NCBI GenBank assembly: GCA_964523005.1
Contig: CAZFZL010000050.1
Location: 1 to 10,938, forward strand
Origin: UMGS1307 sp964523005
Lineage (GTDB): Bacteria > Bacillota > Clostridia > Oscillospirales > CAG-382
Length of the DNA stretch: 10,938 nucleotides
Direction: 5' to 3'
This document shows, in pieces, positions 1-7,106 of this stretch. The notes beneath the pieces are model-generated. The model did not search any database. It was not told the DNA's origin and was given only the letters and a program-made list of their open reading frames with translations. The position numbers were made by a program, and so were the translations under genes. Numbering within the stretch: the stretch's first letter is position 1; each line of letters opens with the position of its first letter.

Positions 1-369
1 GGCGGCATCGGATACGGGGACGTCTCTCTCGCGGTGGCAGCCGGAGGCGCGAAGGGCGGAAGCTTTTATTCCGAGCTTATACTTCAGGGCGGCGTGGTGA
101 GCCTGCTGCTGTTTATAGCCTCGATGGTCATGATATGCGTTAAGTTTTTCTCAAATATGAAAAAATGTACCCGAAAGGAATACAAAGCGCTTACAGGTGC
201 AATGATCTGCAGTGCGGCAGGTATGCTGGCGGTCGGGTTTATGATCAATATTTTTTCCGTGGTCAGCGGAGCATTTGTGTTCTGGATGCTCTGCGGACTT
301 ATGTGCGCGGCTGTGAGCAGCTTCGGCACTGAGCGAACGAGCGATGAAATGCTGTCTGTTACCGAATAG
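1..369 (+). CDS. C-terminal fragment of a polytopic membrane protein, probably O-antigen ligase/polymerase-like
   Basis: The reading frame is open from base 1 to the TAG at 367-369, so only the last 122 residues of a longer protein are visible; the GTG at 34 is internal, not a start. The fragment has two clear hydrophobic helices: one follows the motif SFYSELILQGG, and a second, long segment near the end contains AGMLAVGFMINIFSVVSG and FWMLCGLMCAA. They are separated by a short basic stretch (NMKKCTRKEYK). A conserved-looking loop, then an amphipathic 'E-L-I-L-Q-x-G' element and a pair of late TM helices is the layout seen at the C-terminus of O-antigen ligase/Wzy-type proteins, where the motif is typically Y-L-x-x-x-x-E-x-G. 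The DUF4330-like gene 19 bases downstream fits a polysaccharide export or assembly cluster. The family call is an inference from architecture; another multi-TM transporter remains possible. Confidence 0.55.
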   Translation, partial: GGIGYGDVSLAVAAGGAKGGSFYSELILQGGVVSLLLFIASMVMICVKFFSNMKKCTRKEYKALTGAMICSAAGMLAVGFMINIFSVVSGAFVFWMLCGLMCAAVSSFGTERTSDEMLSVTE

Positions 370-388
370 AAAAAAGAGGAGTCTGAAT

Positions 389-865
389 ATGGAAAAAAAG
401 AAAAACAGACCGAATGTGTTTGATATACTGATAATTATTGCTGTTCTGGGAATGTGCGTGTCTCTTGCCGTTCGCGGCGGATACATATCGTCTCTCGTAA
501 TAGGCGACACACGGGATCTAAGCTACACTATAGAAATTTCCGCTTTTGACAGTGACTATGACAGTGCGCTTGCCGAAGGGATTAACGTCTATTTCAACGG
601 CTCGGTAATATCGGCGGGGAAGATCACGAAAGTCGTTGCTGACACAGCTACTGTCAGCGTTGTCACCCCCGGAGGCTCCACTGTCATCGGAACGCTCGCC
701 GGCAAAAGTGACGCTACCGTTACAATCAGCGTTGAAGCCGTCGTAAAGGACGACAAAATATACTGCATGGACGGTACGCAGCTTGAGAAGGATGCGGACG
801 CAAAAGTGACGATCGGCGGCGTCGCATTTTCCGGAAAAATAGAAAGAATCGAATTCAATGAGTAA
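389..865 (+). CDS. DUF4330-like single-pass membrane protein
   Basis: This is a 158-residue protein with one N-terminal membrane anchor (about residues 10-30, FDILIIIAVLGMCVSLAV). A predicted beta-rich domain outside the membrane follows, with many short alternating V/I-T-V strands. The start chosen is the ATG at 389, because AGAGGAG at 375-381 stands 7 bases before it; the earlier in-frame ATG at 344 lies inside the preceding gene and lacks such a site. The positively charged N-terminus (MEKKKNRPN) followed by the anchor and a VYFNGSVISAGKITKV-type repeat resembles DUF4330 proteins, which in Clostridia are often found beside polysaccharide polymerase genes. The molecular function of DUF4330 is unknown. 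It follows the previous gene by 19 bases and is probably cotranscribed with it. Confidence 0.6.
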   Translation: MEKKKNRPNVFDILIIIAVLGMCVSLAVRGGYISSLVIGDTRDLSYTIEISAFDSDYDSALAEGINVYFNGSVISAGKITKVVADTATVSVVTPGGSTVIGTLAGKSDATVTISVEAVVKDDKIYCMDGTQLEKDADAKVTIGGVAFSGKIERIEFNE

Positions 866-895
866 AAATGACTAAAAAAGCACTGTCCGGAAGTA

Positions 896-923
896 TAATT
901 TCAGCAAAAAATCGTTGAAATTA
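896..923. repeat. AT-rich inverted repeat upstream of the HPr promoter
   Basis: TAATTTCA (896-903) and TGAAATTA (916-923) are perfect 8-bp inverted repeats. They can extend inward by one G-U and one C-G pair around an A-rich loop. The repeat ends 3 bases before the -35 box of the promoter at 927-955. It has no T-run on either side, so it is not a convincing terminator. It could be an operator or the processed end of the upstream transcript. Confidence 0.4.
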
Positions 924-926
924 CTC

Positions 927-955
927 TTGAAAAAAGACAAGCATTTTGGTATTAT
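927..955 (+). promoter_or_regulatory. Sigma-A-type promoter for the HPr gene (extended -10)
   Basis: TTGAAA at 927-932 is followed by a 17-base spacer and TATTAT at 950-955, with the extended -10 motif TGG at 947-949. Transcription would begin near 962, about 32 bases before the HPr start codon. Confidence 0.65.
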
Positions 956-993
956 ATAATATACATCAAATGATAACGATCTCGGAGGAAGCT

Positions 994-1257
994 ATGATAA
1001 CGAAAGAGATAGCCATACAGAATACCGTAGGACTTCATGCAAGACCTGCTACGTTTTTCATTCAGAAAGCAAACAGTTATCAAAGCAGCATATGGATTGA
1101 GAAGAGCGAAAGGCGTGCAAACGCAAAAAGTCTTCTCGGCGTTTTGTCGCTCGGCATCATCAAGGGCGATACAGTGAAGATCCTTGCTGACGGTGACGAT
1201 GAACAGACGGCGATAGACGGGCTGGTAAGTCTCGTGTTGACCGGCTTCAACGACTGA
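994..1257 (+). CDS. HPr-family phosphocarrier protein
   Basis: This 87-residue protein matches the usual HPr length. The active-site motif GLHARPA places the phosphoryl-accepting histidine at residue 15, and the KSLLGVLSLGI motif places the regulatory serine at residue 46. Both key positions of a Gram-positive HPr are therefore intact. In the PTS, His15 is phosphorylated by enzyme I and passes phosphate to sugar permeases; Ser46 phosphorylation by HPr kinase allows HPr to act as a CcpA corepressor. Here the protein is encoded away from ptsI, next to uvrC. The start at 994 is set by GGAGGAA at 984-990; the frame stays open upstream to an ATG at 946, but that overlaps the promoter. It could be the general HPr or a paralogue; His15 argues against a Crh-type protein, which lacks this histidine. 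Confidence 0.9.
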   Translation: MITKEIAIQNTVGLHARPATFFIQKANSYQSSIWIEKSERRANAKSLLGVLSLGIIKGDTVKILADGDDEQTAIDGLVSLVLTGFND

Positions 1258-1274
1258 AAAAAAGCAAATGATAT

Positions 1275-1307
1275 GGCGGAGTGTGGATAACTATGCTCCG
1301 CCGTTTT
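1275..1307 (+). terminator. Short hairpin with T-run between HPr and uvrC
   Basis: GGCGGAG (1275-1281) pairs perfectly with CTCCGCC (1296-1302), with possible wobble pairs inside, and is followed by GTTTTGTAT. The 7-bp stem, wide loop and only four Ts make this a weak terminator. Part of the transcription could read through into uvrC. Confidence 0.5.
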
Positions 1308-1344
1308 GTATATTGTAACACACAGCGAAAGGGGTGAAGCTGGT

Positions 1345-3177
1345 ATGGATAAAAACGGGCTTTACGAAAAAGCAAAGGAACTGCCGCTTCTGCCCGGTGT
1401 GTATATAATGAAGAACCGCTCCGGCACTGTGATATATGTCGGGAAATCAAAGCTCCTGCGCAACCGCGTGACGAGCTATTTCATGCCCGAAGCGCGCCAT
1501 AACGCGAAGACGGAAAAGATGGTCGCCGCGGCGTGTGATTTCGAGGTCTACTTCACCGCGAGTGAGATTGAAGCGCTTGTGCTTGAAAATCAGTTTATCA
1601 AGCAGTACATGCCGCGTTACAATATCAAGCTCAAGGACTCAAAGAGCTATCCGTATATAAAGCTAACCTCGCAGGACTATCCGAAGCTGTGCGTGGTGTA
1701 CACGCGCACCGGAGACGGAACTTTTTTCGGGCCGTTTTCATCCGCGAGTGCCGCATATAGTATCGCCGGAGCAGTACAGAAGGCGGCAATGCTTCCGCAG
1801 TGTAAAAAACAGTTTCCGCGTGATGCCGGAACGAAGCCGTGCCTGAATTATCATATCGGTGCGTGCATTGCACCGTGCCGCGAAGAGATAACGCACGGCG
1901 AGTATATGCTTCATGCGGCAGCCGCAAAACGTATACTGCGAGGCGAGATCAGACCGCTGATAAAAGAGCTTACAGCACAGATGGACAAGTCGTCCGAAGA
2001 GCTTATGTTTGAGCAGGCGGCGCGATACCGCGATTGCATCGCGGCGGTAAAAAAGCTCGATTCGCAGCAAAAGATCGTCACCGCGCCCGACGTCAACGAG
2101 GACGTCTTCGGCTTTTACGCCGACGAGCTCGGCAGCAGTGCAGTTGTTTTGATGATACGCTCCGGAGCCGTCAAGGACAGACTGCATTGGTTTTTTCACG
2201 CAGAGGAAATACTCGATTCCTCCGCATGCTCAAATCTGATACAACGATATTATCAGCAGTCAGGCTTCATTCCTCCGCTTATTCTGTGTGACGGGCTGCT
2301 CGCGGATGACGACGCGAAGCTCACAGAGGCATATCTCAATACGCTTCCCGACGCACGAACTTCAATTTTAATTCCCGAAAAGGGCGATAAACGGAAAATT
2401 GTCGATACCGCGAACGAAAACGCACGCGAGCTGCTGTTCCACGAGCGCACCGCCCTCAGCGGCGAACGCGAATTTCTCCTGAGGCTCACGCAGTTTCTTT
2501 CACTTGAGATTGTGCCTGAGCGTATCGAAGCATACGATATTTCAAATAACGGGCAAAACGATACGACCGCGGGGATGACTGTGATTGAAAACGGCAGATT
2601 CTGCAAGCGAAAATACAGATCATTCAATATAAAGAGCGTCGAAAACGACGACTGCGGTGCGATGAGCGAAGCAATAACCAGACGCTTTTCTCACACCGGA
2701 CAGGGCTGGGAGCTGCCCGACCTGATATTGGCGGACGGCGGCGCTGGCCAAGTCAACGCTGTGAAAAACGCGCTCAGCGAACGGAACATTGACCTTCCGG
2801 TGCTCGGAATGATTAAGGACGAATTTCATAAAACGCGTACACTCACTGATGGCGAAAACGAAATATTTATCGCAAAAAATCAGGAGATATTCGTCTTTTT
2901 CTATAAAATTCAAGAGGAAGTACACCGCTTTACCGTTTCACGCATGGACGTGAGAAGGCGTACTCACGTCAAAAAAAGCAGTCTTGAGCAAATACCCGGT
3001 ATCGGGAAGGCAAAGGCGAAGGCGCTTAATTCCCGCTTTGGCGGACTGCGCGGAATAAAACAGGCGAGCAGGGAAGAGCTGCTCACGGTAAAGGGAATAA
3101 CTCGCGCGAACGCGGACAGTATAATTAACGCTCTTCAAGACGATAACAGCAAAGATCGAAAGGACGATAAAGAATGA
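1345..3177 (+). CDS. uvrC: Excinuclease ABC subunit C
   Basis: This 610-residue protein has the full UvrC length and domain order. It makes the 3' and 5' incisions around lesions held by UvrA/UvrB in nucleotide excision repair. An N-terminal GIY-YIG nuclease occupies about residues 14-95, with GVY at 18-20, IYVGKSK at 30-36, and the expected catalytic R39 and E76. A UVR motif (UvrB contact) follows around residues 205-240, containing FEQAARYRD. The C-terminal RNase H-like nuclease shows the Asp-Asp-His set as D398 (AYDISNN), D464 (LADGGAGQ) and H527 (EEVHRF). Tandem helix-hairpin-helix motifs (IPGIGKAKAKAL and the later VKGIT element) close the protein. The start at 1345 is supported by AAAGGGGTG at 1328-1336; an in-frame upstream ATG at 1306 lies in the hairpin region. 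Its stop overlaps the rsmD start. Confidence 0.97.
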   Translation: MDKNGLYEKAKELPLLPGVYIMKNRSGTVIYVGKSKLLRNRVTSYFMPEARHNAKTEKMVAAACDFEVYFTASEIEALVLENQFIKQYMPRYNIKLKDSKSYPYIKLTSQDYPKLCVVYTRTGDGTFFGPFSSASAAYSIAGAVQKAAMLPQCKKQFPRDAGTKPCLNYHIGACIAPCREEITHGEYMLHAAAAKRILRGEIRPLIKELTAQMDKSSEELMFEQAARYRDCIAAVKKLDSQQKIVTAPDVNEDVFGFYADELGSSAVVLMIRSGAVKDRLHWFFHAEEILDSSACSNLIQRYYQQSGFIPPLILCDGLLADDDAKLTEAYLNTLPDARTSILIPEKGDKRKIVDTANENARELLFHERTALSGEREFLLRLTQFLSLEIVPERIEAYDISNNGQNDTTAGMTVIENGRFCKRKYRSFNIKSVENDDCGAMSEAITRRFSHTGQGWELPDLILADGGAGQVNAVKNALSERNIDLPVLGMIKDEFHKTRTLTDGENEIFIAKNQEIFVFFYKIQEEVHRFTVSRMDVRRRTHVKKSSLEQIPGIGKAKAKALNSRFGGLRGIKQASREELLTVKGITRANADSIINALQDDNSKDRKDDKE

Positions 3178-3722
3178 GAATAATCACCGGCAGCGCCAGG
3201 GGCACGCGCCTTGCGACGCTTCAGGGGCAGGATACCAGACCCACCGCGGAGCGGGTAAAGGAAGGAATCTTTTCGGCGCTGCAGTTTGAACTGCCCGGCA
3301 GGAAAGTGCTTGATCTCTTCTGCGGTAGCGGTCAGTTAGCGCTTGAAGCTCTCAGCCGTGGCGCGGCGTCTGCAGTGCTCGTGGACGCGTCGCGAAGCGC
3401 CGTCGATATTGCGATGAAAAACGCGCAGCGCGCGCATCTGTATCAGCAGTGCAGGATCCTCCCGTGCGACTATAAGGCGTTTTTGAAAAGTACAAAGGAT
3501 AAATTCGGGCTCGTGCTGCTCGACCCGCCGTATGAGGATAAGTTCATGGATACGCTGCTCGACGAGATAGCAGCGGCAGACATAGTGGAAAAAGGCGGCG
3601 TTATCGTCTGTGAAACGTGGGAAACAGGCCAGCCGCAGAGCGAATTGTTCACAAAACGAAAGGTTTACAGATACGGGAAAATATACGTTACCGTTTACCA
3701 AAACGGCGAAAGCACGTTATAA
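3174..3722 (+). CDS. rsmD: 16S rRNA (guanine966-N2)-methyltransferase
   Basis: This 182-residue protein is the normal RsmD size. It transfers a methyl group from S-adenosylmethionine to the N2 of G966 (E. coli numbering) in 16S rRNA during 30S assembly. The N-terminal MRIITGSARG and the TRPTAERVKEGIFS element (about residues 21-34) are family signatures. The SAM-binding motif DLFCGSG is at 47-53, the acidic end of the next strand at D71, and the N-methyltransferase motif DPPY at 117-120. The ATG overlaps the uvrC stop in an ATGA, so translation is probably coupled. The neighbouring order rsmD-coaD is very common in bacteria and supports the call. Confidence 0.95.
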   Translation: MRIITGSARGTRLATLQGQDTRPTAERVKEGIFSALQFELPGRKVLDLFCGSGQLALEALSRGAASAVLVDASRSAVDIAMKNAQRAHLYQQCRILPCDYKAFLKSTKDKFGLVLLDPPYEDKFMDTLLDEIAAADIVEKGGVIVCETWETGQPQSELFTKRKVYRYGKIYVTVYQNGESTL

Positions 3723-3735
3723 AGGAAGGCGCTAA

Positions 3736-4173
3736 ATGAAAAAAACAGCACTTATACCCGGTTCCTTCGATCCAATCACCGTCGGACACCTGGACCTTAT
3801 AGAACGCTGCGCCGCGATATTTGACGAAGTGACCGTTGCCGTTGCTGCAAACGGCGAAAAGAAAACAATGTTTGACTATGACGAGCGGATAATGCGTGTT
3901 GAGAAAGCGGTGAAGCACCTTGACAACGTTTTGGTCGTTAGGCTTGACGGACTCGTGAGCGAGCTGGCGGAGAAGCTTGACGCGGTGATCGTCAAGGGCG
4001 CCAGAAACGCCACCGATTTCGATTACGAAAACATGCTCTCGCAGATAAACAGAGAGCTGACCAGCGCAGAAACAATGATACTTCCTGCCGATGAGCGCTT
4101 TATGTTCGTTTCATCCACGTTTGTGCGTGATCTTATAAGACACGGCAAAGACGTGACAAAATACATTCCGTAA
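3736..4173 (+). CDS. coaD: Phosphopantetheine adenylyltransferase (short C-terminus)
   Basis: This enzyme joins 4'-phosphopantetheine and ATP to give dephospho-CoA, the penultimate step of coenzyme A synthesis. The nucleotidyltransferase motif PGSFDPITVGH covers residues 8-18 with the catalytic H18 of the TxGH motif. K42 and R90 (KGARNATDFDYE) occupy the expected ligand-binding places, and SSTFVRDL at 126-133 is the second nucleotide motif. At 145 residues it is about 15 residues shorter than the usual 155-165: it stops right after DVTKYIP, where homologues continue into a last helix. All visible catalytic motifs are present, so it is probably active. AAGGAAGG at 3722-3729 sets the start; the gap from rsmD is 13 bases. 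Confidence 0.94.
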   Translation: MKKTALIPGSFDPITVGHLDLIERCAAIFDEVTVAVAANGEKKTMFDYDERIMRVEKAVKHLDNVLVVRLDGLVSELAEKLDAVIVKGARNATDFDYENMLSQINRELTSAETMILPADERFMFVSSTFVRDLIRHGKDVTKYIP

Positions 4174-4186
4174 CAGGAGAAAAACC

Positions 4187-5155
4187 ATGGGCAAAAAATT
4201 TCTTATCCCTGCCGGAGGACAGTTTTACAAGGCAAATATGCACTGTCACAGCACTTTTTCGGACGGTGCGCTGACGGTCGAGGAGCTGAAACACGAGTAC
4301 ATGAAGCGTGGTTACAGCATAATCGCCTTCACCGACCACAATACCTATCAGTGGCATAACGAGCTTGACGATGAAAACTTTCTCGCGCTTTGCGGTTACG
4401 AAGTCGATATCTGCGCGAGTGTAAAGCGCTCTTGGCTCGATGCTAAGGTCTGCCACCTGAACGTGTATGACAAGCATCCCGCAAAAGGGAAGAAGAACGA
4501 AGTGCTTTCCGCTCAGGCATTGTATGAAGACAAGGCTTCGATGAACAACTACATCAAAAAAATGACCGATGCCGGTTATCTCGTGTGCTATAACCATCCG
4601 GGGTGGTCTCTCGAACGGTACGAGGATTATATGCCGCTCGACGGCTTCTTCGCTATGGAGGTGTTCAACACCGGCTGCGCCGTTACCGACGGGACGTTCG
4701 ATTATAACAACCGTGTCTATGATGATATGCTCGCAGCCGGAAAGCGCGTATTCCCGTTCGCTGCCGACGACAACCATAACAGGAACCCGCTTGATTCTGT
4801 CTACAACGACTCCTTCGGCGGTTATCTTCAGATAAAAGCTCCTGAGCTGTCGTATAGTGCCGTTATGGATTCGATCGAAAAAGGTGATTTCTACGCGTCC
4901 ACGGGCGCTGAGATCGAACAGATCTACATAGAGGACGGGAAGATACATGTGATCGTTCCGAAGTCGAAAATGATATACGGCATCTGCAACTGTCGCACCG
5001 GTCAGTTCCCGAAAGCCAACGAAGGCGAAAACCTTACTCACGGAGTGTTCACCGTGATACCCGAAATGGATTATATCCGCTTTGAGGTCGTCGATACACT
5101 CGAAAAACGCGCGTATTCGAGAGCGTATTACAAAGACGAGATCAACAACATCTGA
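4187..5155 (+). CDS. PHP-domain metal-dependent phosphoesterase
   Basis: This 322-residue protein has a PHP (polymerase and histidinol phosphatase) fold from about residue 15 on. Metal-ligand motifs are clear: MHCHS with H19 and H21, D26 in FSDG, TDHN with D50 and H51, E72 in GYEVD, the histidine of YNHPGW, and the final DDNHNRN. The family hydrolyses phosphoester bonds using two or three metal ions; substrates of stand-alone members range from histidinol phosphate to nucleotides and oligonucleotides, and nothing in the sequence identifies this one's substrate. No signal peptide is visible, so it is probably cytosolic. The last ~90 residues after the PHP core form a likely beta-rich extension. 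It follows coaD by 13 bases with AGGAG at 4175-4179 and is the last gene before the terminator. Confidence 0.85.
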   Translation: MGKKFLIPAGGQFYKANMHCHSTFSDGALTVEELKHEYMKRGYSIIAFTDHNTYQWHNELDDENFLALCGYEVDICASVKRSWLDAKVCHLNVYDKHPAKGKKNEVLSAQALYEDKASMNNYIKKMTDAGYLVCYNHPGWSLERYEDYMPLDGFFAMEVFNTGCAVTDGTFDYNNRVYDDMLAAGKRVFPFAADDNHNRNPLDSVYNDSFGGYLQIKAPELSYSAVMDSIEKGDFYASTGAEIEQIYIEDGKIHVIVPKSKMIYGICNCRTGQFPKANEGENLTHGVFTVIPEMDYIRFEVVDTLEKRAYSRAYYKDEINNI

Positions 5156-5171
5156 CAGCGTCAGAATGCAC

Positions 5172-5220
5172 GAAGCCCGGCAAGTGTTTTTTCACCTGCC
5201 GGGCTTCATTATACTATTTT
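5172..5220 (+). terminator. Strong hairpin terminator ending the uvrC-rsmD-coaD-PHP operon
   Basis: GAAGCCCGGCA (5172-5182) pairs perfectly with TGCCGGGCTTC (5197-5207); three more pairs form inside around a TTTTTT loop. A T-rich tail (ATTATACTATTTT) follows on the + strand. The hairpin also lies just past the stop of the convergent ligase gene, but its - strand side lacks a T-run, so it mainly serves the + strand. Confidence 0.85.
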
Positions 5221-6827
5221 GTTGTCTGGGCTTCAACAAGCCTGCCGCCGCAGTATTTCTCGCGAAGCTTCGGTTTTTCGATCTTTCCGGTCGGGTTACG
5301 CGGTACGTCGGCAAAGATTATCCTGCGCGGACGCTTGTAGCGCGGCATCGCAGCGCAGAAGCTCTCGATCTCTTCTTCCGTTGCCGTCATGCCGTCCTTG
5401 AGCGAAATGATAGCCGCCGCGATCTCGCCGAGCCGTTCGTCGGGAAGACCGATGACGGCGACATCCTTAATCTTGTCGTTCGCGCGCAGAAAATCTTCTA
5501 TCTGTACGGGGTAGAGATTTTCGCCGCCCGTGATGATGACGTCCTTTTTCCTGTCGACAAGGTATATGAAGCCGTCTTCATCAGTCTTTGCCATGTCTCC
5601 CGTATAGAGCCAGCCGTCCCTGAGGACTTCCGCCGTCGCCTCCGGGTTTTTGTAGTAGCATTTCATTACGCCCGGCCCTTTTACAGCAAGCTCACCTACC
5701 TCACCCTGATGTACCTTTGCGCTGTCGTCTCCGACGATCATCGTCTCCCAAAGGAAGCCGGCTTTGCCTATTGCTCCGACCTTATCAATGTTGTCAACAC
5801 CAAGATGAACACAGCCGGGGCCTATTGATTCGGACAGCCCGTAGTTTGTATCATACTTGTGGTGCGGAAACACCTTGAGCCAGCGCTTTATAAGACTCGG
5901 CGGAACGGGCTGCGCGCCGATGTGCATCAGCCGCCATTGCGAAAGGTGATAATCGGCAGGATCAAGCTCACCGCGGTCTATGCAGTCGAGTATATCCTGC
6001 ACCCACGGTACGAGCAACCATACGATCGTAGCGCCTTCGTCAGATACGCTCCGGAGCACCCATTCTGGCTTCACACCGCGCAGCAGCACGGCCTTTGAAC
6101 CGGATATAAGTGAACCAAACCAGTGCATCTTCGCTCCCGTGTGGTAAAGCGGCGGAATGCAGAGAAAAACGTCATCCTTCGTCTGCCCGTGATGGTTTTG
6201 CTCCGTCCTGCACGAGGACACGAGCGCACGGTGAGAATGGAGTATCGCCTTCGGGAATCCGGTCGTTCCGGATGAGAAGTATATCGCTGCGTCGTCGTCG
6301 TCCGAAAGGTCGACGGCAGGCGCTATCGATGAGCAGTATGTCACGAGTCTGTCGTAGCTGTCGGCAAACACCGGCACGTCCGTACCAACGTAAAACATAT
6401 GCTTGATCTGCGTCATCTCAGGCTCGATAAGCTCGATCCTTCCGATAAATTCAGGCCCGAATACGAGCACCGAAACGTCCGCGAGCTCAAGACAGTATTT
6501 GATCTCGTCTGACGTATAGCGATAATTCATCGGAACCGCGAGCGCGCCTGCTTTGAGTATTCCGAAATATATCGGAAGCCATTCGAGACAGTTCATCAGC
6601 AGTATTGCGACCTTGTCGCCCTTCTTCACGCCGCGAGTAAGGAGCAGGTTTGCGAATCTGTTTGCCCTGATGTCGAAATCACGCCATGTTATCTCGCGGC
6701 GGTATTTTCCGCCAGGCGCCGATTCGATAAGGCTGTACTCACGCCATGTCATTGGATGCGGCTGTCTCATGTCGGGGTTGATCTCGACATACCGGACGGC
6801 ACCAAAATATACCTGCTCCGGCCTCAT
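5214..6827 (-). CDS. Acyl-CoA synthetase / AMP-dependent carboxylate-CoA ligase
   Basis: This 537-residue protein belongs to the ANL (adenylate-forming) superfamily. These enzymes activate a carboxylic acid with ATP to an acyl-AMP and then transfer the acyl group to CoA. All core motifs are present: the P-loop-like YFSSGTTGFPK (183-193), YGLSES (329-334), GWLYTGD (405-411), the hinge DRKKD (425-429), the GGENLYP element after it, and the C-terminal catalytic lysine K515 in PTGK. No membrane segment is seen, and the length is typical of medium/long-chain or aryl-acid ligases. The substrate cannot be read from the sequence. The start at 6827 is the best in-frame ATG; only a weak CAGGG (6840-6836) precedes it, partly inside a hairpin. 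The gene stands alone, with its own promoter and a long T-box-like leader, unusual for this family. Confidence 0.9.
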   Translation of the reverse strand: MRPEQVYFGAVRYVEINPDMRQPHPMTWREYSLIESAPGGKYRREITWRDFDIRANRFANLLLTRGVKKGDKVAILLMNCLEWLPIYFGILKAGALAVPMNYRYTSDEIKYCLELADVSVLVFGPEFIGRIELIEPEMTQIKHMFYVGTDVPVFADSYDRLVTYCSSIAPAVDLSDDDDAAIYFSSGTTGFPKAILHSHRALVSSCRTEQNHHGQTKDDVFLCIPPLYHTGAKMHWFGSLISGSKAVLLRGVKPEWVLRSVSDEGATIVWLLVPWVQDILDCIDRGELDPADYHLSQWRLMHIGAQPVPPSLIKRWLKVFPHHKYDTNYGLSESIGPGCVHLGVDNIDKVGAIGKAGFLWETMIVGDDSAKVHQGEVGELAVKGPGVMKCYYKNPEATAEVLRDGWLYTGDMAKTDEDGFIYLVDRKKDVIITGGENLYPVQIEDFLRANDKIKDVAVIGLPDERLGEIAAAIISLKDGMTATEEEIESFCAAMPRYKRPRRIIFADVPRNPTGKIEKPKLREKYCGGRLVEAQTTK

Positions 6828-6830
6828 GAC

Positions 6831-6848
6831 ACTTGCCCTGCGGCATGT
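6831..6848 (-). promoter_or_regulatory. Small hairpin over the ribosome binding site of the acyl-CoA ligase gene
   Basis: On the - strand ACATGCC (6848-6842) can pair with GGCAAGT (6837-6831), giving six pairs with one A-A mismatch around the loop GCAG. The only Shine-Dalgarno-like bases (AGGG) fall in this structure, 3 bases before the ATG. It could therefore sequester the site and make translation conditional. This is a hand-folded prediction. Confidence 0.35.
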
Positions 6849-6849
6849 A

Positions 6850-7010
6850 TCGTCCGTTGTAACGCCCGGCAGCGTCGCCGCCTACTCACAAGCTCGGCTT
6901 GCTTTCGGAGCGCGGCTCGCGGAGTGTATATATCAAAGCTCTCACCGCGCCTCTCACCGTCCGGCAGCTCTCTGTGGCAGCGTTCTCTGATCTTCTTTCC
7001 GGTCATTGCC
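6850..7010 (-). promoter_or_regulatory. T-box-like leader RNA upstream of the acyl-CoA ligase gene
   Basis: The - strand transcript between the promoter and the ligase start carries, in the right order, sequences typical of T-box leaders, which sense uncharged tRNA. These are GGCAATGACCGGAAAG at the base; AGAGAG (6973-6968) and GGTGAGAG (6958-6951) at the stem I apex; a candidate specifier stretch GATATATACACTCC (6934-6921) followed by GCGAGCC; CCGAAAGC (6908-6901); and AGTAGG (6886-6881) with CGTTA (6864-6860), as in the stem II region. A helix ATCAGAG (6991-6985) with CTTTGAT (6938-6932) closes the apical part just above the candidate specifier. UAC (Tyr, 6928-6926) followed by A is the likeliest specifier, but AUA (Ile) is possible. 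The conserved T-box (AGGGTGGTACCGCG-like) is not found before the gene, so the element may be decayed, divergent or translational. Confidence 0.6.
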
Positions 7011-7045
7011 TTTAATAAAAGAATGAATCTATTCGGTTATTGTTT

Positions 7046-7074
7046 AATATATCATTTTTTTCACTCTTTGTCAA
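7046..7074 (-). promoter_or_regulatory. Sigma-A-type promoter for the acyl-CoA ligase transcript
   Basis: On the - strand, TTGACA (7074-7069) and TATATT (7051-7046) are separated by 17 bases: a perfect -35 and a good -10 at ideal spacing. Transcription would begin near 7039, leaving about 212 nt of leader before the ligase ATG. A second TTGACA lies 13 bases further upstream (7087-7082), too far from the -10 to be used with it. Confidence 0.75.
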
Positions 7075-7100
7075 CCGATTTTGTCAAATTGTACGTACGT
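7067..7100. repeat. Direct repeat and palindrome between the divergent promoters
   Basis: TTTGTCAA occurs at 7067-7074 and again at 7080-7087 (13-base period), followed by the self-complementary run GTACGTACGT at 7091-7100. They sit between the - strand -35 (7074-7069) and the + strand -35 (7107-7112). They could be binding sites for a regulator shared by both genes; part of the repeat is simply the -35 sequence itself. Confidence 0.4.
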
Positions 7101-7106
7101 TTTCTG

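Noticed and set aside
1304..1320. TATATT at 1309-1314 as a -10 box for uvrC.
   Set aside because: No acceptable -35 hexamer is found 16-18 bases upstream, and it directly follows the hairpin T-run.
4133..5041. A long open frame of 302 codons on the - strand.
   Set aside because: It is antisense to the well-supported PHP-domain gene, has no ribosome binding site context, and its sequence resembles no protein I know.
5082..5828. A 248-codon + strand open frame running through the terminator and under the acyl-CoA ligase gene.
   Set aside because: It crosses the strong terminator and is antisense to a ligase with all motifs; it is a by-product of GC-rich codon usage.
6796..6803. TGGTGCCG on the - strand resembling the T-box discriminator (TGGTACCG).
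   Set aside because: It falls inside conserved-looking ligase coding sequence downstream of the start, and the flanking antiterminator bases do not match; treated as coincidence.
6824..7006. A 60-codon - strand reading frame ending in an ATGA overlap with the acyl-CoA ligase start, possible leader peptide or frameshifted N-terminus.
   Set aside because: It lies entirely within the T-box-like leader, is very arginine-rich in its second half, and the ligase is already full length without it. The structured RNA explains the region better, though a coupled leader peptide is not excluded.
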